From NCBI RefSeq assembly GCF_000735345.1, contig NZ_JMPJ01000066.1, positions 206,889-270,888 on the forward strand: a stretch of 64,000 bases of DNA, read 5' to 3'. This document shows positions 1-8,365 of this stretch, one piece after another (within the stretch, counting starts at the first letter, position 1; each line of letters begins with the position of its first letter). The translations under genes were made by a program, and so were the position numbers. Origin of the DNA: Ewingella americana ATCC 33852 (GTDB lineage: Bacteria; Pseudomonadota; Gammaproteobacteria; Enterobacterales; Enterobacteriaceae). Under the pieces are notes generated by a model. That model ran no database searches. It saw nothing but the letters and a program-made list of their open reading frames with translations, and was not told the origin of the DNA.

Positions 1-2
1 CC

Positions 3-521
3 ATTGCTCGCGAGGCTGGCGTCACCTCGGCCATGCTGCATTACTACTTCAACACTCGCGAACAGTTGCTAGACGTGCTGATCGACGAGCGTTTTCTGCC
101 TGCGCGTGCCTCGGTGGGTAGTCTTTTTGAAGCACACCCGAATGACCCTGTGGCAGCCATCACCGCGCTGGCCCAGCGTTTTATCGACATTTCCGTCAAG
201 CACTCTTGGTTTGCGCCGCTGTGGATACGCGAAGTGCTCAGCGAGAGCGGTCTGTTGAAAGAGCGGATGGATGCGCGCTTTGGCGACAATGAGAAAAAAG
301 CGGTTCACCAGTGCATGTTGGGCTGGCAAAAGCAGGGTTATCTGAACCCAGACATTGAGCCGGAGCTGGTCTTTCTCTCCCTGTTTGGCCTGACGCTGCT
401 GCCGATCGCCGCCATGCAAAACCACCGTATCGCGGGGAAAACCAAGCTGACGGCCGAGGATTTATCCCGTCACGTGGCAGCCTTATTACTTCGTGGCATT
501 GCACCCCAAAATAAGGAATAA
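3..521 (+). CDS. TetR-family transcriptional regulator (5' end outside window)
   Basis: The open frame enters the window already coding. The first codons give the second half of a TetR helix-turn-helix, with the recognition-helix signature (IAREAGVTSAMLHYYF) followed by the usual KEQL-like turn (TREQLLDVL). The rest is a helical ligand-binding domain of about 130 residues ending at the stop. Only the first 30-40 residues are missing, so the internal Met at position 33 is not the true start. TetR proteins are usually repressors of a neighbouring gene; the closest candidate target is the MFS exporter that starts 107 bp downstream on the same strand. The ligand is unknown. Family assignment is firm, specific role is not. 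Confidence 0.85.
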   Translation: MAREAGVTSAMLHYYFNTREQLLDVLIDERFLPARASVGSLFEAHPNDPVAAITALAQRFIDISVKHSWFAPLWIREVLSESGLLKERMDARFGDNEKKAVHQCMLGWQKQGYLNPDIEPELVFLSLFGLTLLPIAAMQNHRIAGKTKLTAEDLSRHVAALLLRGIAPQNKE

Positions 522-628
522 ACGCAGCATTTTATAGACGTAATACCTTCATTTTTAACTTTTTTACGACACAAAAAATGCCAGATAAGAGAGTAGAGTG
601 TTTGGTCTGGTTGTTAAAAATTTGAAGG

Positions 629-1843
629 ATGAACGTTAAGAAAATGAAGGGAATGCCGCCGATTATTCTCGCTTTACTCGCCAGCTCGCTGGTTCTCACC
701 ATCGGGCGTGGCATCACGCTACCCTTCATCACCATTTATCTTACCGAGCATTATCATCTGCTGCCCAAAAGCGTCGGCGCGATAATGGGTGCCAGTCTGG
801 CGCTGGGCATCCTCAGCAGCCTGTACGGCGGCTATCTGGTGGATAAATTTAACCACCGAACGCTGATCGCCGCCTCGATAAGCTTCTTCTCGCTAAGCTT
901 TTTCCTGCTGCCTATCCTGCCTTCCATCACCGGCGTATTGGTGGTGCTGGCGCTGCTCAACTCCTCCTATGCGCTGCTGAGCATCACCATAAAAGCCTGT
1001 ATTGCCAGTTGGTTACCCGTGGATAAGCGGGTGAAAGCCTTTTCGATGAACTACACGCTGATTAACGTCGGCTGGGCAGTCGGCTCTTCCCTTGGCGTAT
1101 GGCTGGCAGGCTTTAGCCCCATGCTGCCGTTTTTGATCTCCGGCGGATTAGCGATGGTCACGGTGATCACTCTAAGCTGGGGCATTCGCAATATTCCTAA
1201 TCGCCCGGCACAGGCGGAAATCGAACAAAAGCCGCTACCGAAGCCGAATTTGCGCCAGACCCTCAGCATTTTAGCCCACGACCGCCGCCTGATTTACTTC
1301 ACCCTTGGCAGCACGCTGGGGTCGATTGTCTTCGGCCAGTTCACCGGCTACCTGTCGCAATACCTGATTTTGACCTCTGACGCCGTGTTCGCCTATAAGG
1401 TGATTGGCGCGGTGATGATCACCAACGCCTTGATTGTCATCGTGTTTCAGTATGCCCTCAGTAGCCGCATGCGACAGGCCACCCTGCTCAGATGGCTGTT
1501 CCTCGGCACGGTATTTTTCATGATTGGACTGGCAGGATTTATGCTGGCTGGGCCTTCGGTACTGATTTGGGTGATCGCGATGGCGATCTTCAGCTTCGGT
1601 GAGCTAATCGTCATTCCGGCGGAATATATGTTCATCGACTTTATTGCGCCAGACAATATGAAAGGCAGTTATTACGGCATGCAAAACCTGAGCAACCTCG
1701 GCGGGGCCATCAACCCCGTCCTCTGTGGTTTTCTGCTCAGTTACACCGCCCCGCCGGTGATGTTTATCGTCCTCATCGCCGCCGCCGCCGCCGGCCTGCT
1801 GTTCTTCTGGCTGGGGCATAGATTGGCGGTGCGGGCTGTTTGA
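629..1843 (+). CDS. MFS transporter, YdeE-like
   Basis: This is a 12-helix major facilitator protein of 404 residues. The N-terminus (LLASSLVLTIGRGITLPF, then ITIYL) resembles E. coli YdeE, an efflux-type MFS protein linked to dipeptide and arabinose export, and the loop between helices 2 and 3 carries an MFS motif A-like GGYLVDKFNHR. It follows a TetR regulator on the same strand and is followed by a rho-independent terminator at 1950-1986. The start is uncertain: the GAAGG at 624-628 directly abuts the ATG at 629, while the in-frame ATG at 644 has it about 14 bp upstream. The cytoplasmic-membrane location is clear; the substrate is unknown. Confidence 0.8.
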   Translation: MNVKKMKGMPPIILALLASSLVLTIGRGITLPFITIYLTEHYHLLPKSVGAIMGASLALGILSSLYGGYLVDKFNHRTLIAASISFFSLSFFLLPILPSITGVLVVLALLNSSYALLSITIKACIASWLPVDKRVKAFSMNYTLINVGWAVGSSLGVWLAGFSPMLPFLISGGLAMVTVITLSWGIRNIPNRPAQAEIEQKPLPKPNLRQTLSILAHDRRLIYFTLGSTLGSIVFGQFTGYLSQYLILTSDAVFAYKVIGAVMITNALIVIVFQYALSSRMRQATLLRWLFLGTVFFMIGLAGFMLAGPSVLIWVIAMAIFSFGELIVIPAEYMFIDFIAPDNMKGSYYGMQNLSNLGGAINPVLCGFLLSYTAPPVMFIVLIAAAAAGLLFFWLGHRLAVRAV

Positions 1844-1949
1844 CAGCACGGTCAATAGCGCGTAATTTCACCAGCGTAGCTAGCCGCTGGTTCTTCTCCC
1901 ATCTTAGTCATGGTGCTCAGTTCCCCGGCATAAAGCGCAAGGTTAAAGG

Positions 1950-1986
1950 CCCCGCTGTCATGAAAGTGATAGCGGGGTTTTCTTTT
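1950..1986 (+). terminator. Rho-independent terminator
   Basis: CCCCGCT (1950-1956) pairs with AGCGGGG (1971-1977), extended by TCA/TGA inside the loop, and is followed by TTTTCTTTT. It lies downstream of the MFS gene and upstream (3' side) of the convergent PEP-mutase gene. Confidence 0.85.
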
Positions 1987-2015
1987 ATATGGGCTTAGCT
2001 GATATGGCTGTCAAT

Positions 2016-2777
2016 TTAATAAAGCCCCGCTGCCCGTTGTTTTAGCTGCTCCATGGCGTCGATGTAGGGCAGCGGGCCATGGCTGATGCGGCTCACGCCG
2101 AGCTGGTGGAGGGACTCTAGTGCTGGCGTGGTCGAGGTGATCATAATGTTCACCGGCAGAAGTGAAAATTCACATAAATCAGCGATCAGCGCCTGCTGGC
2201 TCAGGCCCGGAACAAAATAGCCGTTGGCCCCGGCGGCTTGGTAGGCCAAAAGTCGCTGTTTGGCTTCGGCGATCAATGCGCTATGGGTCGATTCTGACGC
2301 GGCTTGCAGGAAGATATCGGTTCTGGCGTTGATAAACAGCGCCGTGCCGTGTTTATCTGCCACTTCGCGCAATGCGGTGATTCTCCGACACTGTTCTTCT
2401 ATGTCCACCAGCCCCGATTGGGTGATGCGCTGATCTTCAAAATTAACGCCAACCACTCCGGCGTCCAGCAATGCAGCGAGATTACGCTGGATGTTTTCCA
2501 ACGAGGTGCCATAACCTGTTTCGAAATCAACGGTGACGGGTAAATTGACCGACGCGACAATGCGTTTAACGGTATAAAGCAGGGCCGAAAATGGCATCTG
2601 TTCGCCATCGGCATAGCCCTGCGCGGCGGCACAAGACCAGCTACCGGTGGCAATGGCCTGCGCACCGGCTTCAGCCACGGCGCGCGCACTGCCCGCATCC
2701 CAGACATTATAAAGTACCAGCGGATTTTGTTTTTTGTGCAATGAGCCAAAGTGTGCTGCTTTATCACTGTTATTCAT
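2016..2777 (-). CDS. Isocitrate lyase/PEP mutase superfamily protein
   Basis: The 253-residue protein has the PEP mutase/isocitrate lyase barrel fold signatures: LYNVWDAGSARAVAEAG near the N-terminus, the metal-binding stretch PVTVDFETGYG (about residues 80-90) and VGVNFEDQ about 25 residues later. In 2-methylisocitrate and isocitrate lyases a K(K/R)CGH loop with the catalytic Cys follows the ED motif; here the corresponding sequence is RITQSGLVDIEEQ, with no Cys. It is therefore unlikely to be a true isocitrate or methylisocitrate lyase and belongs to the broad group annotated as oxaloacetate decarboxylase/phosphonomutase-like. It ends 15 bp downstream of ada on the same strand, so the two may be co-transcribed. 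Substrate unknown. Confidence 0.8.
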   Translation of the reverse strand: MNNSDKAAHFGSLHKKQNPLVLYNVWDAGSARAVAEAGAQAIATGSWSCAAAQGYADGEQMPFSALLYTVKRIVASVNLPVTVDFETGYGTSLENIQRNLAALLDAGVVGVNFEDQRITQSGLVDIEEQCRRITALREVADKHGTALFINARTDIFLQAASESTHSALIAEAKQRLLAYQAAGANGYFVPGLSQQALIADLCEFSLLPVNIMITSTTPALESLHQLGVSRISHGPLPYIDAMEQLKQRAAGLY

Positions 2778-2792
2778 GGATTATTCCTTTTC

Positions 2793-3851
2793 TTATGGTT
2801 TTATCAGCATTCTTTTTTCATGTTCGATCAGCCAGCGTTTGCGCCACACCCCGCCGCCATAACCGGTCAGAGAGCCGTCAGCGCCAATGACCCGATGACA
2901 GGGGATCAGCAGCGATATCTGGTTCTCTCCATTGGCTCGCGCGACCGCCCTTGAGGCAGAGCCACGGCCAATTTCGCGGGCAATAGAGGAATAACTTCTC
3001 AGCTCACCCAGAGGGATCGCGCGCAGCGCATCCCAAACCTGACGGCTAAATAGCGAGCCAAACTGGGCCAGTGGCGTGGTGAAGTGCCCGCAGCGGCCGC
3101 TGAAATAGGCATTCAATTCCTGTTCCAGCAGTTCTATAACCGGCGAGCGCGCCATGATGATTTGCGACCCCGACTTCTCTTTCAGCCGCTGAATCTCGTT
3201 AGGCAGTGCCTTGCGATCGACAAACTCCAGCAGGTGCAAAGCCTGCGCATCCGCAATTGCCAACAGAGTGCCAATCGGCGTATCAATCCACTCCGCTTTT
3301 AAAAACGGCAGGGTTTTCGCCTCGCGCGGCGCAATGCCAATGAGCCGGGTGATCGCCGTGCGAAAACCACTTCCCGACTCATAATTAGCTTCTAACTGCG
3401 CATCAATCACCTGATTCCCCGAGGTCAAATGGTCGACGCCTTTGCCCAAACGCCGCAGACGGGCCATTTCAAGAAAGGTAATGCCGAACTGGCGTTTGAA
3501 TGCGCGCCTGACGGTTGAAGGGTCAACCTGCATAGCGACGAAATCCTCTTCGCTCCACCTTTTATCTGGCTCACTCTCCAGTGCCGCCAACAGCTTCAAT
3601 ACCAAGGGATCTTTTTCGCCGCCAAGGGAGAGCGGGCAGCAGCGTTTGCAGGGGCGAAAACCGGCCTCCATCGCGGCGACAATGGAAGGATAGAAGGTTG
3701 AATTTTCACGTTTTGGCTTACGCGCCGGGCAGGTCAGACGGCAAAAAATGCCGGTGCTTTTCACCCCGACAAACGCAAAGCCGTTGTAGGCTGGGTCTCG
3801 GGCAATCAGGGCGTCATACAGCACATCATCACTGGGTAGGTCGAAAAGCAT
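2793..3851 (-). CDS. ada: Ada: DNA repair methyltransferase and transcriptional activator
   Basis: The 352-residue protein has the three parts of Ada. The N-terminal zinc module carries four Cys (FCRLTC near residue 35 and RPCKRC near residue 68); the first is the methylphosphotriester acceptor in E. coli Ada. An AraC-type helix-turn-helix follows (about 85-190). The C-terminal O6-methylguanine methyltransferase has the IPCHRV active-site motif with acceptor Cys near 318. The frame stays open 44 codons further upstream, but that extension looks non-coding and MLFDLPSDDVLYDALIARD aligns with the Ada start. No alkB follows; the next gene on the same strand is a PEP-mutase-like protein. E. coli Ada is 354 residues, so this copy is full length. 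It probably induces itself after methylation damage. Confidence 0.93.
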   Translation of the reverse strand: MLFDLPSDDVLYDALIARDPAYNGFAFVGVKSTGIFCRLTCPARKPKRENSTFYPSIVAAMEAGFRPCKRCCPLSLGGEKDPLVLKLLAALESEPDKRWSEEDFVAMQVDPSTVRRAFKRQFGITFLEMARLRRLGKGVDHLTSGNQVIDAQLEANYESGSGFRTAITRLIGIAPREAKTLPFLKAEWIDTPIGTLLAIADAQALHLLEFVDRKALPNEIQRLKEKSGSQIIMARSPVIELLEQELNAYFSGRCGHFTTPLAQFGSLFSRQVWDALRAIPLGELRSYSSIAREIGRGSASRAVARANGENQISLLIPCHRVIGADGSLTGYGGGVWRKRWLIEHEKRMLIKP

Positions 3852-3986
3852 GATTGAGCTCGCGCGATGGGAACAATGATTCTCAGGGTAGAGGAAGTTT
3901 CGAGGCCGTAGCGCCAAATTTCGGGCGTCTATTTTTCTTTTTGTCAGATCAAAAAAGCCCAGAGATACCTCCGGGCCTTTCATCCA

Positions 3987-6149
3987 TTACTCCTCTTTCA
4001 ACCCACGATTTATCAGCATTGGCTCAATAGATGGAGCTTTGCCGCGCCAGGTTTCATAGAGTTTTTCGAGATCTTCGCTGTTGCCGCGAGACAGGATTTG
4101 GTCACGGAACTTCTGCCCGTTTTCACGGGTCAGCCCGCCCTGCTCTTCGATACCCGCGAAGGCGTCATCAGCCAGCATTTCGGTCCACAGATAGGCGTAA
4201 TAACCCGCCGCGTATCCATTGCCCCAGATATGTTGGAAGTAGCTGGAACGATAGCGCGGTGGCACGTAGGCCAGATCGATATTATCTTTCTTCAGCGAGG
4301 CCGCTTCGAACTTGTCCACGTCCTGCTCGGGCTCATTGGCGCTCAGGCTGTGCCAGTGCATATCAAGCAGCGCAGCGGCCAGCAGCTCGGTCATATCGTA
4401 GCCTTTGTTGAACTTGCTGGCCTTCTCGATTTTGTCACGCAGCGCCTGCGGCATGGCTTCGCCGGTCTGGTAATTTTTGGCGAAATGGGAGAAGACTTTC
4501 GGGTCACTCGCCCAGTGCTCGTTGAACTGCGATGGGAATTCAACGAAGTCACGCGGCGTCGCGGTGCCGGAGAGACTCGGGTACTGCTGGTCGGCAAACA
4601 GGCCGTGCAATGCGTGGCCGAACTCGTGGAACATGGTGATCACGTCGTCCCATGACAGCAGCGCGGGCTTGCCCTCTGCCGGCTTTTGGAAGTTCGCGAC
4701 GTTATAAATCACCGGCTTGGTGCCCAGCAGCTTGGACTGATCGACGAAGTTGCTCATCCACGCGCCGCCGCCTTTGTTATCTCGCTGGTAGTAATCGGCG
4801 TAGAACAGTGCCATGGACTGGCCGTCTTTGTCGAACACCTCGAACACCCGCACGTCCGGGTTATAAACCGGCAGGTCGTGGCGCTCTTTGAAGGTCACCC
4901 CGTAGAGCAGGTTCGCGGCATAAAACACGCCGTTTTCCAGCACATTGTTCAGCTCGAAATAGGGTTTGATCTGCGCGTCGTCAAGGTCATATTTCTCTTT
5001 ACGCACCTGCTCGGAATAGTGCTGCCAGTCCCACGCCGCCAGCTTGAAGCCGCCCTTTTGCTTATCAATCAGAGCCTGAATGTCCTGCGCTTCTCGCTCA
5101 GCGCGGGCAGTGGCCGCCGGGACGATTTTATGCATGAAATCGAGCGCGGCCTGCGGCGTTTTCGCCATCTGGTTTTGCAATTTCCAAGCAGCATAAGAAG
5201 GGAAACCCAGGATCTGCGCCTGCTCGGCGCGGACCTTCGCCAGCTTGGAAATCAGCTGGCGCGTGTCGTTAGCATCGCCGTGTTCAGCACGATTTATCGA
5301 AGCCTCATACAGGGCTTTGCGCGTGTCGCGGTCTTCCAGTGGCTGAAGCAACGGCTGCTGGGTGGTGTTCTGCAACACCAGCAGCCACGCGTCGGTCATC
5401 TTGCGGTCTTTTGCCGCTTGAGACGCGGCGGAAAGCTCGGCTTCACTCAGACCGGCCAACTGTTTTTGGTCTTTCACCGTCAGCCCGCCCGCCTTGCTGG
5501 CCGCCAGCAGCTTATTGGTGAATTGGGTGCTGAGCGTCGCCGCCTGCTGGTTCAAGGCTTTGAGTTTTTCTTTGTCGGCATCAGACAGGTTGGCACCCGC
5601 CAGCTCGAAATCTTTATAAGTGACTTCAATCAGACGCTGGGATTCAGCATCTAATTTTAAGGAATTACGCTGCTCATAAACCGTTTTCAGGCGGTCAAAC
5701 AGCTTGCTGTTGAGATGAATGCTGTCGGACATGGCGGCCAGTTTTGGCGAAGTATCTTCGTCAATTTTCTGCAAGCCGTCGGTGGTGTTCGACGAGGTCA
5801 TCGCATCAAACACGCTCAACACGCGGGTCAGTAGCACGCCGGACTTCTCCAGCGCCACGTAGGTGTTCTCAAAGGTTGGCGCAGCCGAGTCGTTGGCGAT
5901 TTTATCGACCTCAGCCAGCTTCTGCTTAATACCTTCGGCAATCGCCGGGGCGTAATCACTCTCTTTATATTTATCGAACTGCGGAGCCTGATAAATCAAC
6001 GGGCTACGTTCAAAGAAAGGGTTTACCGTTTGTTCGGGACTGTTCATGACATTTTCCTGCTTTGAAGTCGCCGTGGAAGGGGTCTCCGCCACTACCGCGT
6101 ACGAGCTGCATGCCAAACTGATAGCCAAGAAGAGGTTTGAAAGACGCAT
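3987..6149 (-). CDS. dcp: Peptidyl-dipeptidase Dcp (M3 metallopeptidase), exported
   Basis: This 720-residue M3 peptidase contains the zinc motif HEFGHALHG at about residues 505-513, and further family blocks (GTATPRDFVEFPSQ and, near the C-terminus, YRSSYFQHIWGNGYAAGYY). Dcp removes dipeptides from peptide C-termini. The frame stays open to 6251, but the ATG at 6149 is preceded by AAGGAA with 7-bp spacing and begins a clear signal peptide (MRLSNLFLAISLACSSYAVVA, cleavage near residue 21), so I take 6149 as the start. The exported form suggests a periplasmic site of action. It is divergent from the qnr-like gene, sharing a 139-bp intergenic region. Confidence 0.92.
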   Translation of the reverse strand: MRLSNLFLAISLACSSYAVVAETPSTATSKQENVMNSPEQTVNPFFERSPLIYQAPQFDKYKESDYAPAIAEGIKQKLAEVDKIANDSAAPTFENTYVALEKSGVLLTRVLSVFDAMTSSNTTDGLQKIDEDTSPKLAAMSDSIHLNSKLFDRLKTVYEQRNSLKLDAESQRLIEVTYKDFELAGANLSDADKEKLKALNQQAATLSTQFTNKLLAASKAGGLTVKDQKQLAGLSEAELSAASQAAKDRKMTDAWLLVLQNTTQQPLLQPLEDRDTRKALYEASINRAEHGDANDTRQLISKLAKVRAEQAQILGFPSYAAWKLQNQMAKTPQAALDFMHKIVPAATARAEREAQDIQALIDKQKGGFKLAAWDWQHYSEQVRKEKYDLDDAQIKPYFELNNVLENGVFYAANLLYGVTFKERHDLPVYNPDVRVFEVFDKDGQSMALFYADYYQRDNKGGGAWMSNFVDQSKLLGTKPVIYNVANFQKPAEGKPALLSWDDVITMFHEFGHALHGLFADQQYPSLSGTATPRDFVEFPSQFNEHWASDPKVFSHFAKNYQTGEAMPQALRDKIEKASKFNKGYDMTELLAAALLDMHWHSLSANEPEQDVDKFEAASLKKDNIDLAYVPPRYRSSYFQHIWGNGYAAGYYAYLWTEMLADDAFAGIEEQGGLTRENGQKFRDQILSRGNSEDLEKLYETWRGKAPSIEPMLINRGLKEE

Positions 6150-6231
6150 TAAAGGGTTCCTTTGCCTAATTTCCGTTAAGTCCTTGAGCATAGTAACAGC
6201 TCGCTGAATCAGCAAAATCGTGATGAGATTA

Positions 6232-6261
6232 TTGTGAATTCTGCTGCTCATAGGTTATAAC
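6232..6261 (+). promoter_or_regulatory. Sigma-70 promoter of the qnr-like gene
   Basis: TTGTGA (6232-6237) and TTATAA (6255-6260) are separated by 17 bp; read one base later the -10 is TATAAC (5 of 6 consensus bases) with an 18-bp spacer. The expected start point falls at the LexA box just downstream. Confidence 0.6.
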
Positions 6262-6263
6262 AC

Positions 6264-6279
6264 CTGTAAATAATCACAG
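6264..6279 (+). promoter_or_regulatory. LexA (SOS) box
   Basis: The sequence is CTGT-N8-ACAG (CTGTAAATAATCACAG), a full match to the invariant bases of the enterobacterial LexA operator with an AT-rich core. It lies immediately downstream of the predicted -10 element and 9 bp before the qnr-like start codon, overlapping the Shine-Dalgarno AGG. This matches the arrangement described for plasmid qnrB genes, which are SOS induced. Confidence 0.85.
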
Positions 6280-6288
6280 GTAATCCTC

Positions 6289-6945
6289 ATGATCAAAAAT
6301 CAGATCTTCATTCAGAAACGCATCAGCCAGTTGCAGTTTACCGGCGAAATTTTAGAGGAGTGTCGCTTCCTGCAATGCCGTTTCGACGGCGCAGACCTCA
6401 GCGATACCGCCTTCCTCAATTGCAGTTTTTATGATGATGAGAACCAGAAAGGCTGCTCTTTCCAGAACGCCCAGATGAAAGATGCCAGCTTTAAACACTG
6501 TGATTTGACCATGGCGGATTTCAAATATATTCAGGCGTTAGGGCTGGAAATGCGCGAATGCAAAGCGACCGGCGCAGACTTTGCCGGGGCGAATTTCATG
6601 AACATGATCACCACCCGCAGCTGGTTTTGCAGCGCCTTTCTCACCAAGAACAACTTCAGCTACACCAATTTCAGCAAAGTGGTACTGGAGAAGTGCGAAC
6701 TGTGGGAAAACCGCTGGACCGGCGCCAATCTGCGCGGCGCGAATCTCAGCGGCTCCGACCTTTCCGGCGGCGAATTCACCGAATTCAGCTGGAATGATGT
6801 CAACGTCACCCACTGCGACCTGACCAACTCAGACCTCGGCGAACTCAACCTGCGCACGGTGGATCTCGACGGCGCAAAAATCGACGACTGGCAGCAAAGC
6901 CACCTGCTGGAGAAGCTCGGGGTGATTGTGATTCATTCTAAGTAG
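6289..6945 (+). CDS. qnr: Qnr-family pentapeptide repeat protein
   Basis: The 218-residue protein consists of pentapeptide repeats (A(D/N)LXX type) throughout. It matches my memory of QnrB closely in the second half: FMNMITTRSWFCSA, NFSKVVLEKCELWENRW and SGSDLSGGEF are nearly identical, then THCDLTNSDLG. Length and the C-terminal hydrophobic tail (LLEKLGVIVI) also fit Qnr. Qnr proteins form right-handed beta-helix dimers that mimic DNA and shield gyrase and topoisomerase IV from quinolones. This looks like a resident chromosomal copy, since base composition matches its neighbours and no mobile element is near. Expression is probably SOS controlled (LexA box at 6264-6279). Quinolone protection itself is inferred from homology. 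Confidence 0.9.
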   Translation: MIKNQIFIQKRISQLQFTGEILEECRFLQCRFDGADLSDTAFLNCSFYDDENQKGCSFQNAQMKDASFKHCDLTMADFKYIQALGLEMRECKATGADFAGANFMNMITTRSWFCSAFLTKNNFSYTNFSKVVLEKCELWENRWTGANLRGANLSGSDLSGGEFTEFSWNDVNVTHCDLTNSDLGELNLRTVDLDGAKIDDWQQSHLLEKLGVIVIHSK

Positions 6946-7056
6946 GGGTTGGGGTGAAGCTATTCAGCCTAAAAGTGCGTTTCCTCCCCCTCTGTCATCT
7001 GAACCCTCAGCAGATATGCTATAACAGCCGTTCGCTGTGATAACGAAATTAACCCC

Positions 7057-8310
7057 ATGAAAGATAATAGTATTTACTCCCCTCAAACGTCGATTCCTGA
7101 GAAGTCTCGGGTGCTCGGTTGGTCTGATTTATTCTCGCTGTGGTTCTCGCTCGGTATGGGCCTGATGGTATTGCAAGCGGGTGCGATTCTGGCGCCGGGG
7201 CTGGGTCTGGCGGGATCGCTGGCGGCCATTGTGCTGGGAAGTGCAGTGGGCGTGGCGCTGCTGGCACTGGTCGGCGTGATTGGCGGGCAGACCGGGCTGT
7301 CGTCGATGGCTTCTCTGCGGCTGACTCTCGGCAAGCGCGGCGTTGCCCTGCCCGTGCTGTTTAACCTGATACAGCTGATCGGCTGGGGCGCGTTTGAAAT
7401 CGTGGTGATGCGCGATGCGGCAAGCCTGCTGGCCCAGCGAGCTTGGGGAAGCGGCACGCCTTGGGCGAATCCGACCCTGTGGACCTTTATTTTTGGCGCG
7501 GTGGCGACACTGCTGGCGGCCAGTGGCCCTCTGGCGTTTATTCGCGTGGTGCTGCGCCGCTGGGGTATCTGGCTGCTGATGGCAAGCTGCGCGTGGCTGA
7601 CGGTTTATCTGTTCCAGCACGCTGACCTCGCCACACTGTGGCACAAAGCCGGAGACGGCTCGATGCCGTTCGCGCTGGCCTGCGATATCGTGGTGTCGAT
7701 GGCCTTTTCGTGGCTGCCGCTGGTGTCGGATTACACCCGCTTTGGCAAATCGGCGCGGCAGAACTTCTGGGGAACTGCCTGTGGGTATTTCCTTGGCAGC
7801 TGCTGGATGATGTCGCTCGGCGTGGCCTACACGCTGGCTTTCGTTACCAATTCGACTGACGCCAATGCCCTTCTGTTGGCCCTTTCGGGCGTCGCCTTGG
7901 GCATTCCTTTATTGCTGATTTTGGTCGACGAACATGAAAATGCCTTCGCGGATATTCACTCGGCGGCGGTGTCCGCTGGCACCTCGCTGCCTATTGGCAT
8001 CGGCAAACTGACGCTGGGAATTGGCCTGCTGTGTACGCTGATTGCCTGGAGCGTGCCGCTGACCCAGTATGAGAACTTCCTGCTGCTGATTGGCTCGGTG
8101 TTTGCGCCACTGTTTGGCGTGGTGCTGACCCATCACTTCATTTTACGCCGCCATACTCAGCACGACCTGAATATGCGCTCGCTTGCAGCTTGGGTAATAG
8201 GTATTGCGGTGTATCACCTGATGGCGAATTTCCTGCCAAACGTCGGGGCTACGCTGCCGTCACTGTTCATCGCTGCACTGGTTTGCTGGGGGCTGGGGCG
8301 TAAAGCGTAA
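7057..8310 (+). CDS. NCS1-family permease, CytX-like
   Basis: This 417-residue protein has about 12 hydrophobic segments and NCS1 (nucleobase-cation symporter) features: a Gly-rich first helix region (SLGMGLMVLQAGAILAPGLG), LIGWGAFEIVVMRDAAS, and SWLPLVSDYTRF in the middle. It most resembles CytX, the proposed hydroxymethylpyrimidine (thiamine precursor) transporter, rather than cytosine permease CodB. I looked for a TPP riboswitch in the 111 bp upstream and found none, so the thiamine link is unsupported by regulation here. It ends at a bidirectional terminator shared with mqo. The family is secure; the substrate is inference. Confidence 0.7.
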   Translation: MKDNSIYSPQTSIPEKSRVLGWSDLFSLWFSLGMGLMVLQAGAILAPGLGLAGSLAAIVLGSAVGVALLALVGVIGGQTGLSSMASLRLTLGKRGVALPVLFNLIQLIGWGAFEIVVMRDAASLLAQRAWGSGTPWANPTLWTFIFGAVATLLAASGPLAFIRVVLRRWGIWLLMASCAWLTVYLFQHADLATLWHKAGDGSMPFALACDIVVSMAFSWLPLVSDYTRFGKSARQNFWGTACGYFLGSCWMMSLGVAYTLAFVTNSTDANALLLALSGVALGIPLLLILVDEHENAFADIHSAAVSAGTSLPIGIGKLTLGIGLLCTLIAWSVPLTQYENFLLLIGSVFAPLFGVVLTHHFILRRHTQHDLNMRSLAAWVIGIAVYHLMANFLPNVGATLPSLFIAALVCWGLGRKA

Positions 8311-8320
8311 GCATAAAAAA

Positions 8321-8343
8321 AACCGCCCCTAAAGGCGGTTTTC
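8321..8343. terminator. Bidirectional terminator between the permease gene and mqo
   Basis: AACCGCC (8321-8327), loop CCTAAA, GGCGGTT (8334-8340). A-run on the left and T-rich stretch on the right serve both convergent genes. Confidence 0.85.
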
Positions 8344-8365
8344 ATTACTCAGAATAGAACGTAAC

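Noticed and set aside
6946-7056. A possible thiamine riboswitch before the CytX-like gene
   Set aside because: The CTGAGA and ACCTGATCTGG motifs of TPP riboswitches are absent.
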